This document shows positions 7,634-16,121 of a stretch of DNA of 20,892 nt, one piece after another. The position numbers and the translations under genes are program-made. The notes under the pieces were generated by a model. It was given only the letters and a program-made list of their open reading frames with translations, was not told where the DNA came from and made no database searches. The DNA comes from Parvimonas sp. (GTDB lineage Bacteria; Bacillota; Clostridia; Tissierellales; Peptoniphilaceae), in the NCBI GenBank assembly GCA_022770425.1, contig JALEHY010000053.1:1-20892 (forward strand). The letters are read 5' to 3'. The stretch's first letter is position 1. Every line of letters begins with the position of its first letter.

Positions 7634-8659
7634 ATGTTGTTTTTCGAAAACGACTATTCTACGGCAACACATCCTCAAATTTTGGAGGTGTTGTCTAAAT
7701 TAAATGAAAATAAACTTTTGGGCTATGGAAATGACAGGTATTGTAAAAGTGCAAAAGAAAAAATAAAAAAAATATGCTCTAAGGAAGATATAGATATTTA
7801 TTTTTTAGTCGGAGGCACACAGACAAATTCAATAATCATAAGTTCGCTTTTAGATTCTTATGAAGGAGTTATTGCAGTTGATACAGGACATATAAGTACA
7901 CACGAAGCGGGGGCAATCGAATATACAGGTCATAAAGTTATGACACTTAAGCAACATGAAGGAAAGATGTGTGCTAAAGAGTTAAGAGAATATTTGGAAA
8001 CTTTTTACTCAGATGATTTAAAAACACATATGGTTTTTCCAAAAATGGTTTATATTTCACATCCTACAGAGTATGGTACTTTATACACAAATGAGGAATT
8101 AAAAGAACTTTCACAAATTTGTAAAGAATTTGAGTTATATTTTATGATTGACGGAGCAAGATTAGGTTACGGAGTTATGGCAAAAGATACGGATGTAAAA
8201 ATATCCGATATTGCAAAATATTCAGATGTTTTTTACATTGGAGGAACAAAATTAGGTGCATTATGTGGAGAAGCGGTTGTTTTTTCAAAGGATATTGTTC
8301 CTAATCATTTTACGACAATAATTAAATCGCACGGTGCATTACTTGCCAAAGGATACATATTAGGAGCACAGTTTGATGCTTTTTTTACAAATGATTTATA
8401 TTTTAAACTTGGAAAGCATGCAATAGATATGGCAGAAATATTGAAAAATGCGATACGAGATAAAGGTTATGATTTTTATTTTGATTCTCCTACAAATCTT
8501 CAATTTATAATTATGAAAAATGAAAAAGTTAAAGAGCTTGAAAAGAAAGTAGTGTTCAGCTTTAAAGAAAAATATGATGAAAATCATACAGTCATTAGAC
8601 TCGTTACCGATTGGGCAACAAAAGAAGAAGATGTTTATAAACTTATAGATTTATTGTAG
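7634..8659 (+). CDS. ltaE: Low-specificity L-threonine aldolase (PLP-dependent)
   Basis: A 341-residue fold-type I PLP enzyme of the threonine aldolase/beta-eliminating lyase family. It cleaves threonine or allo-threonine to glycine and acetaldehyde. Visible features are the N-terminal DYSTATHP segment, the phosphate-binding FLVGGTQTN (58-66), the ring-stacking His86 region DTGHISTHEAGA (83-94), the cofactor aspartate in MIDGARLGYG (Asp173), and the Schiff-base lysine in YIGGTKLGAL (Lys206). The start has a strong AAGGAGGGG site 8 bases upstream. It is a single-gene unit with its own promoter and terminator. A related lyase activity on another beta-hydroxy amino acid cannot be excluded. A supply of glycine is the likely role. 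Confidence 0.9.
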   Translation: MLFFENDYSTATHPQILEVLSKLNENKLLGYGNDRYCKSAKEKIKKICSKEDIDIYFLVGGTQTNSIIISSLLDSYEGVIAVDTGHISTHEAGAIEYTGHKVMTLKQHEGKMCAKELREYLETFYSDDLKTHMVFPKMVYISHPTEYGTLYTNEELKELSQICKEFELYFMIDGARLGYGVMAKDTDVKISDIAKYSDVFYIGGTKLGALCGEAVVFSKDIVPNHFTTIIKSHGALLAKGYILGAQFDAFFTNDLYFKLGKHAIDMAEILKNAIRDKGYDFYFDSPTNLQFIIMKNEKVKELEKKVVFSFKEKYDENHTVIRLVTDWATKEEDVYKLIDLL

Positions 8660-8665
8660 ATAAAG

Positions 8666-8700
8666 ATATGATGTGTCGTTTTTGATACATCATATTTTGT
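8666..8700 (+). terminator. Terminator after threonine aldolase
   Basis: Positions 8666-8677 pair with 8684-8695 (12 bp, one G-U) around a GTTTTT loop, followed by a short T-rich tail. It is A+T-rich and so probably moderate in strength. Confidence 0.65.
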
Positions 8701-8720
8701 TAGCAAAAAAAATTGTTTTA

Positions 8721-8729
8721 TGATATAAT
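8721..8729 (+). promoter_or_regulatory. Extended -10 promoter of the cross-bridge operon
   Basis: TGATATAAT is a perfect extended -10. No good -35 lies at 16-18 bases; TTGTTA at 8697-8702 is 21 bases away and too far. The start would be near 8736, about 33 bases before the ATG. Confidence 0.6.
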
Positions 8730-8768
8730 AAACTGATACGTTAGTTGTATTTTTTAGGAGGAAATAAT

Positions 8769-10607
8769 ATGTGTGGATTTGTCGGATATTATAGTTTAGA
8801 TATAAATAATAAAAATGTAATAAAAGAAATGAATGATACTATTATTCACAGAGGACCTGACAGTGAAGGTTATTATGAGAAGGATAAAATTCACTTTGGA
8901 TTTAGAAGACTTAGTATAATTGATGTTGAGGAAGGCGCTCAGCCTATTTCCAATGAAAGTGGAGATGTTGTAATAATTTTCAATGGGGAAATTTATAATT
9001 ACAGAGAAATAAGAGAAGATTTAATAGAGAAAGGATATAAGTTTAAAACAAAAACCGATACGGAAGTAATTTTACATGGTTATGAGGAATATGGAGAGGA
9101 AGGAATTTTATCAAAATTAAGAGGAATGTTTGCTTTTACAATCTGGGATGATAAAAAACAAAGATTATTCGGAGCAAGAGATCATTTCGGAATAAAACCT
9201 TACTATTATTCACAAATAGGAGAAGATTTTTTATTCGGTTCTGAAGTTAAATCATTTTTAAAATATCCTAAATTTGAAAAAAAAGTAAATAAACAAGCTC
9301 TTAAAAACTATTTGGTTTTTCAGTATAATCCATTGGAAGAAACTTTTTTTAAAGGCGTTAAAAAGTTAAGACCGGGACATTTTTATATTTATGAAAATAA
9401 TAACTTGACAATTAAAAGATATTTTAAATTGGAGTTTGACTATAAAGATGAAGGCTTTGAAAATACAGTAAATAATATTGAAAGAGAAGTTGAAGAATCT
9501 ATAAAATATCATAAAATAAGTGATGTTGAAGTTGGTTCGTTTCTTTCCGGAGGTGTAGATTCAAGTTATGTTGTTTCAAAAGCAAAAGTTGATAAAACTT
9601 TTTCTGTGGGATTTGAGAATAAAGGTTTTGATGAAACAATGTATTCTAAGGAATTATCCGATATGTTGGGAGTAAAGAACTACTCTAAAATTATAAATCC
9701 GGATGAATTTTTTTATGGAATTGAAAAAGTCCAATATTATTCAGATGAGCCTCATGCAAACTTATCGTCAGTTCCTTTGTATTTTTTGTCCAAACTTGCA
9801 AGAGAACAAGTAAAAGTTGTTCTTTCCGGAGAGGGAGCAGATGAGCTTTTTGCAGGTTATAATGAATATGAAATGCCGTTTTTAAAAAGGGTTTACGCAA
9901 AATTACCATTTTGTTTAAGAAATAAACTTTATAAAATGACAAAAGATAAACCACATTTTCATGGTAAAACAATAATTACAAAATTTGGAGAAAAAGTCGA
10001 AGATTCATATATCGGTTTAGCGAATATAATGAGTGATGACGAAGCAAATGATCTTTTAACAGATGATTATAAAAATTCTATAAGAGCAAAAGACTTAACC
10101 AAGAAATATTATGATGAGGTTAAGGATATGGACGATGTGTCTAAAAGACTTTATTTAGATATGAATATGTGGATAGTTGAAGATATTTTACTTAAGGCAG
10201 ACAAAATGACAATGGCAAATTCAATAGAACTTAGAGTACCGTTGCTTGATAAGGAAATGTGGAATTTGGCAAGAAAAATTCCTGTAAAATACAAAGTACA
10301 CAACGAAACTACAAAATATGCTTTCAGAAAGGCTGCACAAAGAGCTATTCCAAAGGATTGGTCAGATAGGAGAAAAGTTGGATTTTTAGTTCCTTTTGTA
10401 AGTTTTATTAAAGAAGAAAAGTATTATAAAATAGTCAAAGAGATGTTTAATAAAGACTTTGTAAAAGAATTTTTTGATGTTAAAAAGATAAATAAATTGC
10501 TCGATGATCATTTTAATAATGTAAGGAATACAGGCAGAAAAGTTTATACAATTTATACTTTTTTAGTTTGGTACGAATTGTATTTTGTTTTAAATAAGGG
10601 AGAATAA
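8769..10607 (+). CDS. asnB: Glutamine-hydrolysing asparagine synthase family (AsnB/AsnH-like)
   Basis: A 612-residue class II glutamine amidotransferase fused to an ATP-pyrophosphatase synthetase domain. The true start is ATG8769: AGGAGG lies 7 bases upstream and the protein then begins Met-Cys-Gly, so Cys2 becomes the N-terminal nucleophile. An in-frame ATG at 8745 would bury that cysteine. The glutaminase domain has HRGPDS (about 27-32) and FNGEIYNY (about 71-78). The synthetase domain has SGGVDSS (260-266) and SGEGADELFAGY (353-364). Free asparagine synthesis is one option. In front of an ATP-grasp ligase and aspartate racemase, the better reading is the AsnH role of lactic acid bacteria, amidating the peptidoglycan D-Asp bridge to D-Asn. 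The assignment between these is by context only. Confidence 0.9.
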   Translation: MCGFVGYYSLDINNKNVIKEMNDTIIHRGPDSEGYYEKDKIHFGFRRLSIIDVEEGAQPISNESGDVVIIFNGEIYNYREIREDLIEKGYKFKTKTDTEVILHGYEEYGEEGILSKLRGMFAFTIWDDKKQRLFGARDHFGIKPYYYSQIGEDFLFGSEVKSFLKYPKFEKKVNKQALKNYLVFQYNPLEETFFKGVKKLRPGHFYIYENNNLTIKRYFKLEFDYKDEGFENTVNNIEREVEESIKYHKISDVEVGSFLSGGVDSSYVVSKAKVDKTFSVGFENKGFDETMYSKELSDMLGVKNYSKIINPDEFFYGIEKVQYYSDEPHANLSSVPLYFLSKLAREQVKVVLSGEGADELFAGYNEYEMPFLKRVYAKLPFCLRNKLYKMTKDKPHFHGKTIITKFGEKVEDSYIGLANIMSDDEANDLLTDDYKNSIRAKDLTKKYYDEVKDMDDVSKRLYLDMNMWIVEDILLKADKMTMANSIELRVPLLDKEMWNLARKIPVKYKVHNETTKYAFRKAAQRAIPKDWSDRRKVGFLVPFVSFIKEEKYYKIVKEMFNKDFVKEFFDVKKINKLLDDHFNNVRNTGRKVYTIYTFLVWYELYFVLNKGE

Positions 10608-10608
10608 G

Positions 10609-11790
10609 ATGAATAAAGCAATAGTTTTAGGTTGTAATTATTACATAGGACTTAGCGTAATCAGATGTTTAGGCAAAGAAAATGTTCATGTTGTGGCTTG
10701 TGATTATGATTTTGATAAAGCCTATGGAGCAAAATCTAAATATGTGGATGAATTTTTAAAAATTGATACTTTGGGGGATATTGATGACAGGGCTGTTAAT
10801 GATTTAATATCTTATGCAAAAAATCAAGAAGAAAAACCTGTTTTATTTCCGACTCATGATAAGTATGTGGAGTTTATAGATAAATATTATGATGTTTTGA
10901 AAGAATATTTTTTGATCAGTCAAGCCAAAGACGGTCTTAACTCAATTTTAATGGATAAGTGGAAATTAAGTGAACTTGCCGAAAAGAACGGAGTTAAAAT
11001 TCCTGCAACTATAAGCATAGTTGATGAAAATTTACTTAAAAAAGTTGATAAAATCGGATATCCATGCATATTAAAACCTGTAGATACAGTAATTTTTACA
11101 AAAGTTTTCAGAAAAAAAGCATTTATTTGTAATAGTGCGGATGAACTAAAAAAAAGTATAGAAAAGTGTGAAAAAAATAATATTGTGGCTTTTGTTCAGG
11201 AAATAGTACCGGGGTTTGACGACCATATGCTTACTTATGATTTTTATATAGACAGTGTTGGTAAAACTACACATTATGCTACGTTTCAAAAGTTAAGACA
11301 ATGGCCGATTAATTTCGGAGCGTCGGTTTTTACCATTCAAAAATATAATAATGTACTAATTGATATAGGGAAGCCTTTTGTTGAGAATATAGGTTATAGA
11401 GGTTTTGGAGAAATTGAGTTTAAAAAACATGAAAAAACAGGAGAAATTTACTTAATTGAAATAAATGCGAGAACTACGAATTTTAATAATTTGATTTATA
11501 GATTAGGAATAAATATGCCCTACATTGCATATCTTGATTTAACAGGTAAATTAAATGATAAAAAATTTGTAGATTATGATACAAATTATGCATTTATATA
11601 CGGCTTCGAGGACTTTATGGCTTTAAGAGGATATGCAAAAACCAAGCAATTAAGCTTTTTTAAAGGATTTTTTCAAATCTTTACAAAAAAACTTGCTCCT
11701 GCAATTTGGGAAGTGGGAGATATAAGACCGTGGCTTTGTTTTAATAATATGTTATTAAAAAAAGTATTAAGAAAAATTTTTAGGAGATAA
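10609..11790 (+). CDS. ATP-grasp carboxylate-amine ligase, probable D-aspartate ligase (AslA/Aslfm type)
   Basis: A 393-residue ATP-grasp enzyme. The N-terminal pre-ATP-grasp domain begins AIVLGCNYYIGLSVIRCLG (about 4-22). ATP-grasp elements are CILKP (Lys156), the adenine-side VQEIVPG (196-202), GEIEFK (267-272) and the metal-binding EINARTTN (284-291). Enzymes of this family activate a carboxylate as acyl phosphate and join it to an amine. The gene starts 1 base after asnB with AAGGGAG upstream and ends 1 base before the racemase. In Enterococcus faecium and Lactococcus a ligase of this kind adds D-Asp to the lysine side chain of UDP-MurNAc-pentapeptide. The racemase next door supplies the matching substrate, so that is my preferred function. 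Another amino-acid ligase remains possible. Confidence 0.8.
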   Translation: MNKAIVLGCNYYIGLSVIRCLGKENVHVVACDYDFDKAYGAKSKYVDEFLKIDTLGDIDDRAVNDLISYAKNQEEKPVLFPTHDKYVEFIDKYYDVLKEYFLISQAKDGLNSILMDKWKLSELAEKNGVKIPATISIVDENLLKKVDKIGYPCILKPVDTVIFTKVFRKKAFICNSADELKKSIEKCEKNNIVAFVQEIVPGFDDHMLTYDFYIDSVGKTTHYATFQKLRQWPINFGASVFTIQKYNNVLIDIGKPFVENIGYRGFGEIEFKKHEKTGEIYLIEINARTTNFNNLIYRLGINMPYIAYLDLTGKLNDKKFVDYDTNYAFIYGFEDFMALRGYAKTKQLSFFKGFFQIFTKKLAPAIWEVGDIRPWLCFNNMLLKKVLRKIFRR

Positions 11791-11791
11791 T

Positions 11792-12463
11792 ATGTATAAA
11801 GTAGGAATTATCGGAGGGATGGGTCCGCTTGCAACCGTAAATTTTTATGAAAAATTAGTTAAGAGTACACCGGCAAAAAGTGATAATGAACATATAGATT
11901 TGGTAATTTTAAATCATGCTACATTACCGGATAGAACAGAGTGTATATTTAATAACGAAAATGAAAAATTTTTGGAAAAAATAAAATCGGATTTTGATAT
12001 AATGAACAGAATAGGAGTAGAAGTTATAGCCATTCCTTGTAATACAAGCCATTATTACTACAATGATTATAAAAATTTTACTTCGATTCCGATTGTGAAT
12101 ATGGTTGAGAGTTCTGTTTTAGAAATTAAAAAATTAGGTTACAAAAAAATTTGTGTGTTTTCGACAACCGGAACGTCAAAAACAAAAATATATGAAAAAT
12201 ATGCGTTAGAGAATAATATTTCTTTAGTTGAAATGGATGAAACAGACAAAAAGGATATAATGGATACAATCTATACAATAAAAGAAACTAATGACACAAA
12301 AGATGAGAAATTAAATGAAATGATAGAAAAATATTGTACGGACGATGTTATCGGAATAGTTGCCTGTACAGAATTGAGTTTAGTAAAAATTAACGAAAAA
12401 AACAAATCAAAAGTAATAGATGCTATAGACATTTTGGTAAAAGAAACATTAAAGTACAGATAA
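11792..12463 (+). CDS. racD: Aspartate racemase
   Basis: A 223-residue member of the PLP-independent aspartate/glutamate racemase family. Two catalytic cysteines face each other in the active site: Cys83 in IPCNTSH and Cys192 in VACTELS. The N-terminus GIIGGMGPLATVNFYEKL (5-22) is diagnostic of aspartate racemases rather than glutamate racemase MurI. AGGAG at 11782-11786 precedes the ATG by 5 bases and lies inside the end of the ligase gene. As last gene of the operon it would make D-Asp from L-Asp for the ATP-grasp enzyme. Nothing is missing or unusual in the sequence. Confidence 0.93.
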   Translation: MYKVGIIGGMGPLATVNFYEKLVKSTPAKSDNEHIDLVILNHATLPDRTECIFNNENEKFLEKIKSDFDIMNRIGVEVIAIPCNTSHYYYNDYKNFTSIPIVNMVESSVLEIKKLGYKKICVFSTTGTSKTKIYEKYALENNISLVEMDETDKKDIMDTIYTIKETNDTKDEKLNEMIEKYCTDDVIGIVACTELSLVKINEKNKSKVIDAIDILVKETLKYR

Positions 12464-12485
12464 AGAGCGAAAGCTCTTTTTTTTT
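12462..12485 (+). terminator. Terminator of the cross-bridge operon
   Basis: AAAGAGC (12462-12468), a GAAA tetraloop and GCTCTTT (12473-12479), followed by a T-run to 12485. The stem begins inside the racemase stop codon. Confidence 0.92.
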
Positions 12486-12557
12486 GAAGATTTTTATCTT
12501 AATTTTGCAGAAGACGTTAAATTAGGAGTATAAAAATCAATTTGTTGATAATTAATA

Positions 12558-12587
12558 TTGACAAAATTTATATTTTTATAATATACT
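12558..12587 (+). promoter_or_regulatory. Promoter of the surface protein gene
   Basis: TTGACA (12558-12563) and TATACT (12582-12587) are 18 bases apart. An overlapping TATAAT at 12577-12582 is too close (13 bases). The start would be near 12594, giving a leader of about 50 bases. The 70 bases between the preceding terminator and this promoter show no gene or structure that I can recognise. Confidence 0.65.
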
Positions 12588-12642
12588 ATATTAGGTATTT
12601 ATTTTAGTATTCAATATCAAAATTTTATTTATGGAGGTAATT

Positions 12643-15600
12643 ATGAAAAAAAATTTTTTGAAAAAATTATTTACAATATTTTTAAGTTTAAATTTTATTT
12701 TTTCAATTGTATTTTCTGCTTTTATCTTTGCGGATATGAGTAATTTAGAACTGGAAAGCAGTTCACAGAATATTTACCCTAAGGGGTATAAATTTGTTTT
12801 TAAAACTCAGCAAATGGCTGATTGTATTAAAAAAATCTGTATAAATGACACAGAGTTAAAAGAAACAAATTCATCCTATAATCTAAATGATGGTGAATTT
12901 TTTAGAAAAGAGTCAGGATATCACGAAAAGTCAATTATTATAAACAATACTTTAAAAAAGGAAGATAAAGTGAAGTTTGTAACCGAAAAAAACAGTTTTG
13001 TCTTTGTGGTGGAAAATCCAGTTTCTTATACTAATATTTTTAAAAATAAAATCGGAGAAGTTATTACAAACGATGATAATAAAAATTTAATTAATGATAA
13101 AGAAATTAATGAAAAAGTCGATATATCTCTAAAAGGAATCTCTTCAAGTAGCCCGTTTGAACCTTATTGTGTTACATTAACGCCTAAATCAGATTTAGAA
13201 AAAATTGACGGTGTAGAGGTAGGTGCCGAGAAATTTGACAAAGTAAGTTCAAAAATATCTACTTTTGGAAAGAAATATTTTATTGATACGGACAAAATTT
13301 ATCTTGGAGAAAAGATTAAAGACGGTTCGGTTATTGTGTTTAAATCGAAAGAAAAAATTTTATATAAATTTCAAAAAATTTCTGATATCAAGTATAAAAA
13401 AATAGAAAGTAATACTTTTACCGATAAAGAACTACATATTAGGTTAGTTGGACATTTTGAATCGGCAATTGTAAATCAAAAGAAATATGATGCAATTTCT
13501 GCGGCAACAGGTTCTTCAAGCTCAAATAAAAATAGCAATGTGACAGTTCAAATTGCTGAAAGTGTGAAAGGAGAACAACCTAAAGATTCTGATTGGAAAC
13601 TTGTTAAAGAGGCAAAAAACATAAACTTAGCAAAGAGTACAGTTTCAATTGACAATGAAAATATGGGAATGAAACCTATTTATAATGTTATTGACAGTAG
13701 TGTAACGTTAAGAGGGATTCCGACGAAAGAAGGTAAATATAAAATATCAATTGATGCAGTTGACAGCTTAGGTCGAAATGCAAAGTCAAATGAGTTAGAG
13801 TTTAATGTTTATGATATAGAAAAAGTAAAATTATCAGATCAACTTGTGAGAGAGAAGTTTAACATTCTAAAAAGTAAAGATAAGTATGAATGGGATATGG
13901 ACCCTTGGAATATAAAATTATTTGCAAGCAGTAATCCAAATGAAGAGTCTTTTGTTACTGTTCCGAGTGAATTAAAGTTATGGCATGGATCAAGGGAGAG
14001 CGGAACTTATGGAGTACTTGGCTATGCTGTAAATCAAAACGATAAACCTCATCAAACTCTCATAATTGAAAATGGAACTTCTCTTACATTGCGTAATATG
14101 AAAATTTTTAGCAGTGTAAATATTTTAGTAAAAAATGGCGGAAAATTAAATTTTTATGATTCATCGCTTTATGGAACTATAACTGTTGAAAATGGCGGAA
14201 AGTTTCAGATGAATTATGATGAATACAATAAAAAATATCTGACGGGATCGTCCATAAACGGACAATTAATTTTAAAAGACGGTGCTGTTTTAGAAGATTC
14301 TATAATATATTCAAATGCCAATAATTTAACCGATAGCAATGTTGCACGATTGATAGAAACTCCTGTAATCAAAGTGGAAGGGAAAGTAACAATAAATGGA
14401 AGAGTCTATGTACGAGGAGATGAATCTCCGACAGGCAAATCGCCGACAACCGGAAAATTATATACAGGTCAGCCCGCAATGGAACTTTCGGAAGGGGCTA
14501 CTTTAAATATTCCGAAAAATTCTGAATTGGGATTGTATGGAGGCGGTAAAAATGCTACTACAACAATAGGTGGAGATGCTTTAATTTTGAATGTTGGAAG
14601 TAAAGTAGAAGGAAAAGGCAAACTTATAGCAGTTGGCGGTGACGGACAATTAATAGGCGCCGGAGGAAATGGAGTTTCCGGTATTGGACAGATAAATGTT
14701 AAAGAGGCATTTTTACAGGGAGGAAATAATTATAATACTGTAAGTGAAGCTGGAAAGGCAATTACTGAAAACATTAAAATTTCTAAAGATACAGTTGGTT
14801 ATGCAAAAGACGGAAAACATAATCCTACTCAGGAGGAGAAAGATAATTCACCTTACTGGATAGGAGTAAAAGCTCCCGGAGTTGATACGACGATTATTAA
14901 TCCCTTAAAAATATCATCCACTGAGAATGCTCCTAAGATTATTAAAGAAATAAGGTATAATTTGATATCCAAAGTTGAAAACGGAAGTGCGAGAGTTATT
15001 TTTAAAGTGAATGAAAATATTGTAACTGATGCAGTTTCAGGAAATTTAGTCAAGTTTGAAATTACTGACATATCCGATAATAAGGAAGTATCTTCGATAA
15101 AACTTAACGGTAAAGAATTGTCAACTGATTTTTTTGTGGTAAAAGATACGGATATAAATATAGAAGTTATATTAAAGGACAAAGATACACAGAATATAAG
15201 AGTTCTAACAGATAATAAATACGGAGTAAAAGTAAAAACAGACAAATTTCAAAAGGACATTAAATTAGTTGTAGAAAAAGTTTTTTCATCAAATAAAAAT
15301 TTGTCGAATTTTTACACAGATATTTATGATGTGTTTTTTGTAGATAAAGACGGTAAAACAGTGAATATGCCTAACAAAGAGTATGAAGTTATTATTCCTA
15401 AAAATAGGGAAGTTAAGAATATATTTTATCTGAAAGATAATGTATCGGCACTTGAAAAAGTAAATATACTTTCTCAAAACGAAAGAGAAGTTACATTTAA
15501 GGTAAATCATTTTTCAAAGTATGTTTTAAATTATGGCGAAAAAGATAAAAATAAATTTTCCGATAAATATGTTGTTGAAAAAAATAGTTCGGTTAAAAAA

Positions 15601-15825
15601 ATTAAAAAACCGAATAATAAATTTACAGAAGATATAAAAGAAATAACATTTAAGAATGATAATTATAAGAATTTTGAAAACAAATTTGAAAAAAAGAATG
15701 TGGATAAAGCTAATTTTACAGAGAAAAAATTACCTAAAACATCATTGTCTGTGAGTTGCTCTGCTATAACGATTTTGGCTTCAGGTATTTTTGGAATTGT
15801 TTCATTTAAGAAGAGATATAAGTAA
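12643..15825 (+). CDS. Large cell-wall-anchored surface protein with LPKTS sorting signal
   Basis: A 1060-residue secreted protein. A signal peptide (about 1-30, MKKNFLKKLF then hydrophobic, ending near FIFA) begins at ATG12643, with GGAGG 5 bases upstream. The upstream in-frame ATG12631 overlaps that ribosome binding site. The C-terminus has the full sortase layout: LPKTS (1030-1034), a hydrophobic stretch, and the positive tail KKRYK. The anchor differs from LPxTG at its last residue. Between them are beta-rich regions, an Ig-like segment (about 353-393), a right-handed beta-helix-like part (about 465-690) with repeated Val/Ile-x-Asn/Gly-Gly turns (ILVKNGGKLNF, ITVENGGKFQM), and a Lys-rich spacer before the anchor. 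The first 120 residues weakly resemble hemoblobin-interaction (DUF1533-like) modules. The ligand is unknown. It is monocistronic. Confidence 0.88.
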   Translation: MKKNFLKKLFTIFLSLNFIFSIVFSAFIFADMSNLELESSSQNIYPKGYKFVFKTQQMADCIKKICINDTELKETNSSYNLNDGEFFRKESGYHEKSIIINNTLKKEDKVKFVTEKNSFVFVVENPVSYTNIFKNKIGEVITNDDNKNLINDKEINEKVDISLKGISSSSPFEPYCVTLTPKSDLEKIDGVEVGAEKFDKVSSKISTFGKKYFIDTDKIYLGEKIKDGSVIVFKSKEKILYKFQKISDIKYKKIESNTFTDKELHIRLVGHFESAIVNQKKYDAISAATGSSSSNKNSNVTVQIAESVKGEQPKDSDWKLVKEAKNINLAKSTVSIDNENMGMKPIYNVIDSSVTLRGIPTKEGKYKISIDAVDSLGRNAKSNELEFNVYDIEKVKLSDQLVREKFNILKSKDKYEWDMDPWNIKLFASSNPNEESFVTVPSELKLWHGSRESGTYGVLGYAVNQNDKPHQTLIIENGTSLTLRNMKIFSSVNILVKNGGKLNFYDSSLYGTITVENGGKFQMNYDEYNKKYLTGSSINGQLILKDGAVLEDSIIYSNANNLTDSNVARLIETPVIKVEGKVTINGRVYVRGDESPTGKSPTTGKLYTGQPAMELSEGATLNIPKNSELGLYGGGKNATTTIGGDALILNVGSKVEGKGKLIAVGGDGQLIGAGGNGVSGIGQINVKEAFLQGGNNYNTVSEAGKAITENIKISKDTVGYAKDGKHNPTQEEKDNSPYWIGVKAPGVDTTIINPLKISSTENAPKIIKEIRYNLISKVENGSARVIFKVNENIVTDAVSGNLVKFEITDISDNKEVSSIKLNGKELSTDFFVVKDTDINIEVILKDKDTQNIRVLTDNKYGVKVKTDKFQKDIKLVVEKVFSSNKNLSNFYTDIYDVFFVDKDGKTVNMPNKEYEVIIPKNREVKNIFYLKDNVSALEKVNILSQNEREVTFKVNHFSKYVLNYGEKDKNKFSDKYVVEKNSSVKKIKKPNNKFTEDIKEITFKNDNYKNFENKFEKKNVDKANFTEKKLPKTSLSVSCSAITILASGIFGIVSFKKRYK

Positions 15826-15835
15826 GAACAGATAC

Positions 15836-15867
15836 AAAAAAATCCCCAATTAATTGGGGATTTTTTT
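15836..15867. terminator. Perfect 32-bp palindromic bidirectional terminator
   Basis: Positions 15836-15851 are the exact inverse complement of 15852-15867: seven A, then ATTGGGG/CCCCAAT arms, then seven T. It serves the surface protein on plus and the dehydratase-type operon on minus. Its last two bases are part of the stop codon of the DUF3343 gene. Confidence 0.95.
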
Positions 15868-16120
15868 AACAAAATTTCATTCTGTTTGGATTGATATCTC
15901 TTTTTTTTTCATAGAATTTCAATATTTCTATTTTGTTTTCTTCTATCAATTGCTTTATTAACAAAATATCATTTTTATTGTAGTATAATACGCTTATTCC
16001 ACAACAATGATCTTCGGTCTTTGGAGTTGGAACTATAGTGCATTTTATATTTTCTTTTTTCATTAAGTTATAAAGCTCTTGACCGTTTTTAGCATCTTTG
16101 AAAAAAATGTAATAATCCAT
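15866..16120 (-). CDS. DUF3343 protein, putative Se/S-carrier-like
   Basis: An 84-residue protein. The motif VPTPKTEDHCCGISV (30-44) matches the Pro-Thr-Pro-x...Cys-Gly pattern of DUF3343, a small family annotated as putative selenium/sulfur carrier-like and often found beside 2-hydroxyacyl-CoA dehydratase-type genes. Unusually there are two adjacent cysteines (39-40) before the Gly, another at 27, and the last residue is Cys84. It starts 1 base after the stop of the yjiM-like gene and has only a weak AGGT site inside it, so it is translated as the last gene of that operon. A role in sulfur handling for the neighbouring iron-sulfur enzymes is plausible, but inferred. Confidence 0.8.
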   Translation of the reverse strand: MDYYIFFKDAKNGQELYNLMKKENIKCTIVPTPKTEDHCCGISVLYYNKNDILLIKQLIEENKIEILKFYEKKRDINPNRMKFC

Positions 16121-16121
16121 A

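Noticed and set aside
8745..8768. Longer start for the asparagine synthase family protein at 8745
   Set aside because: It would place eight residues before the catalytic Cys, which must be N-terminal, and it includes the ribosome binding site in the coding sequence.
14853..15245. Minus-strand frame of 130 residues inside the surface protein gene
   Set aside because: No ribosome binding site, no family motifs, and it lies fully within a well supported gene on the other strand.
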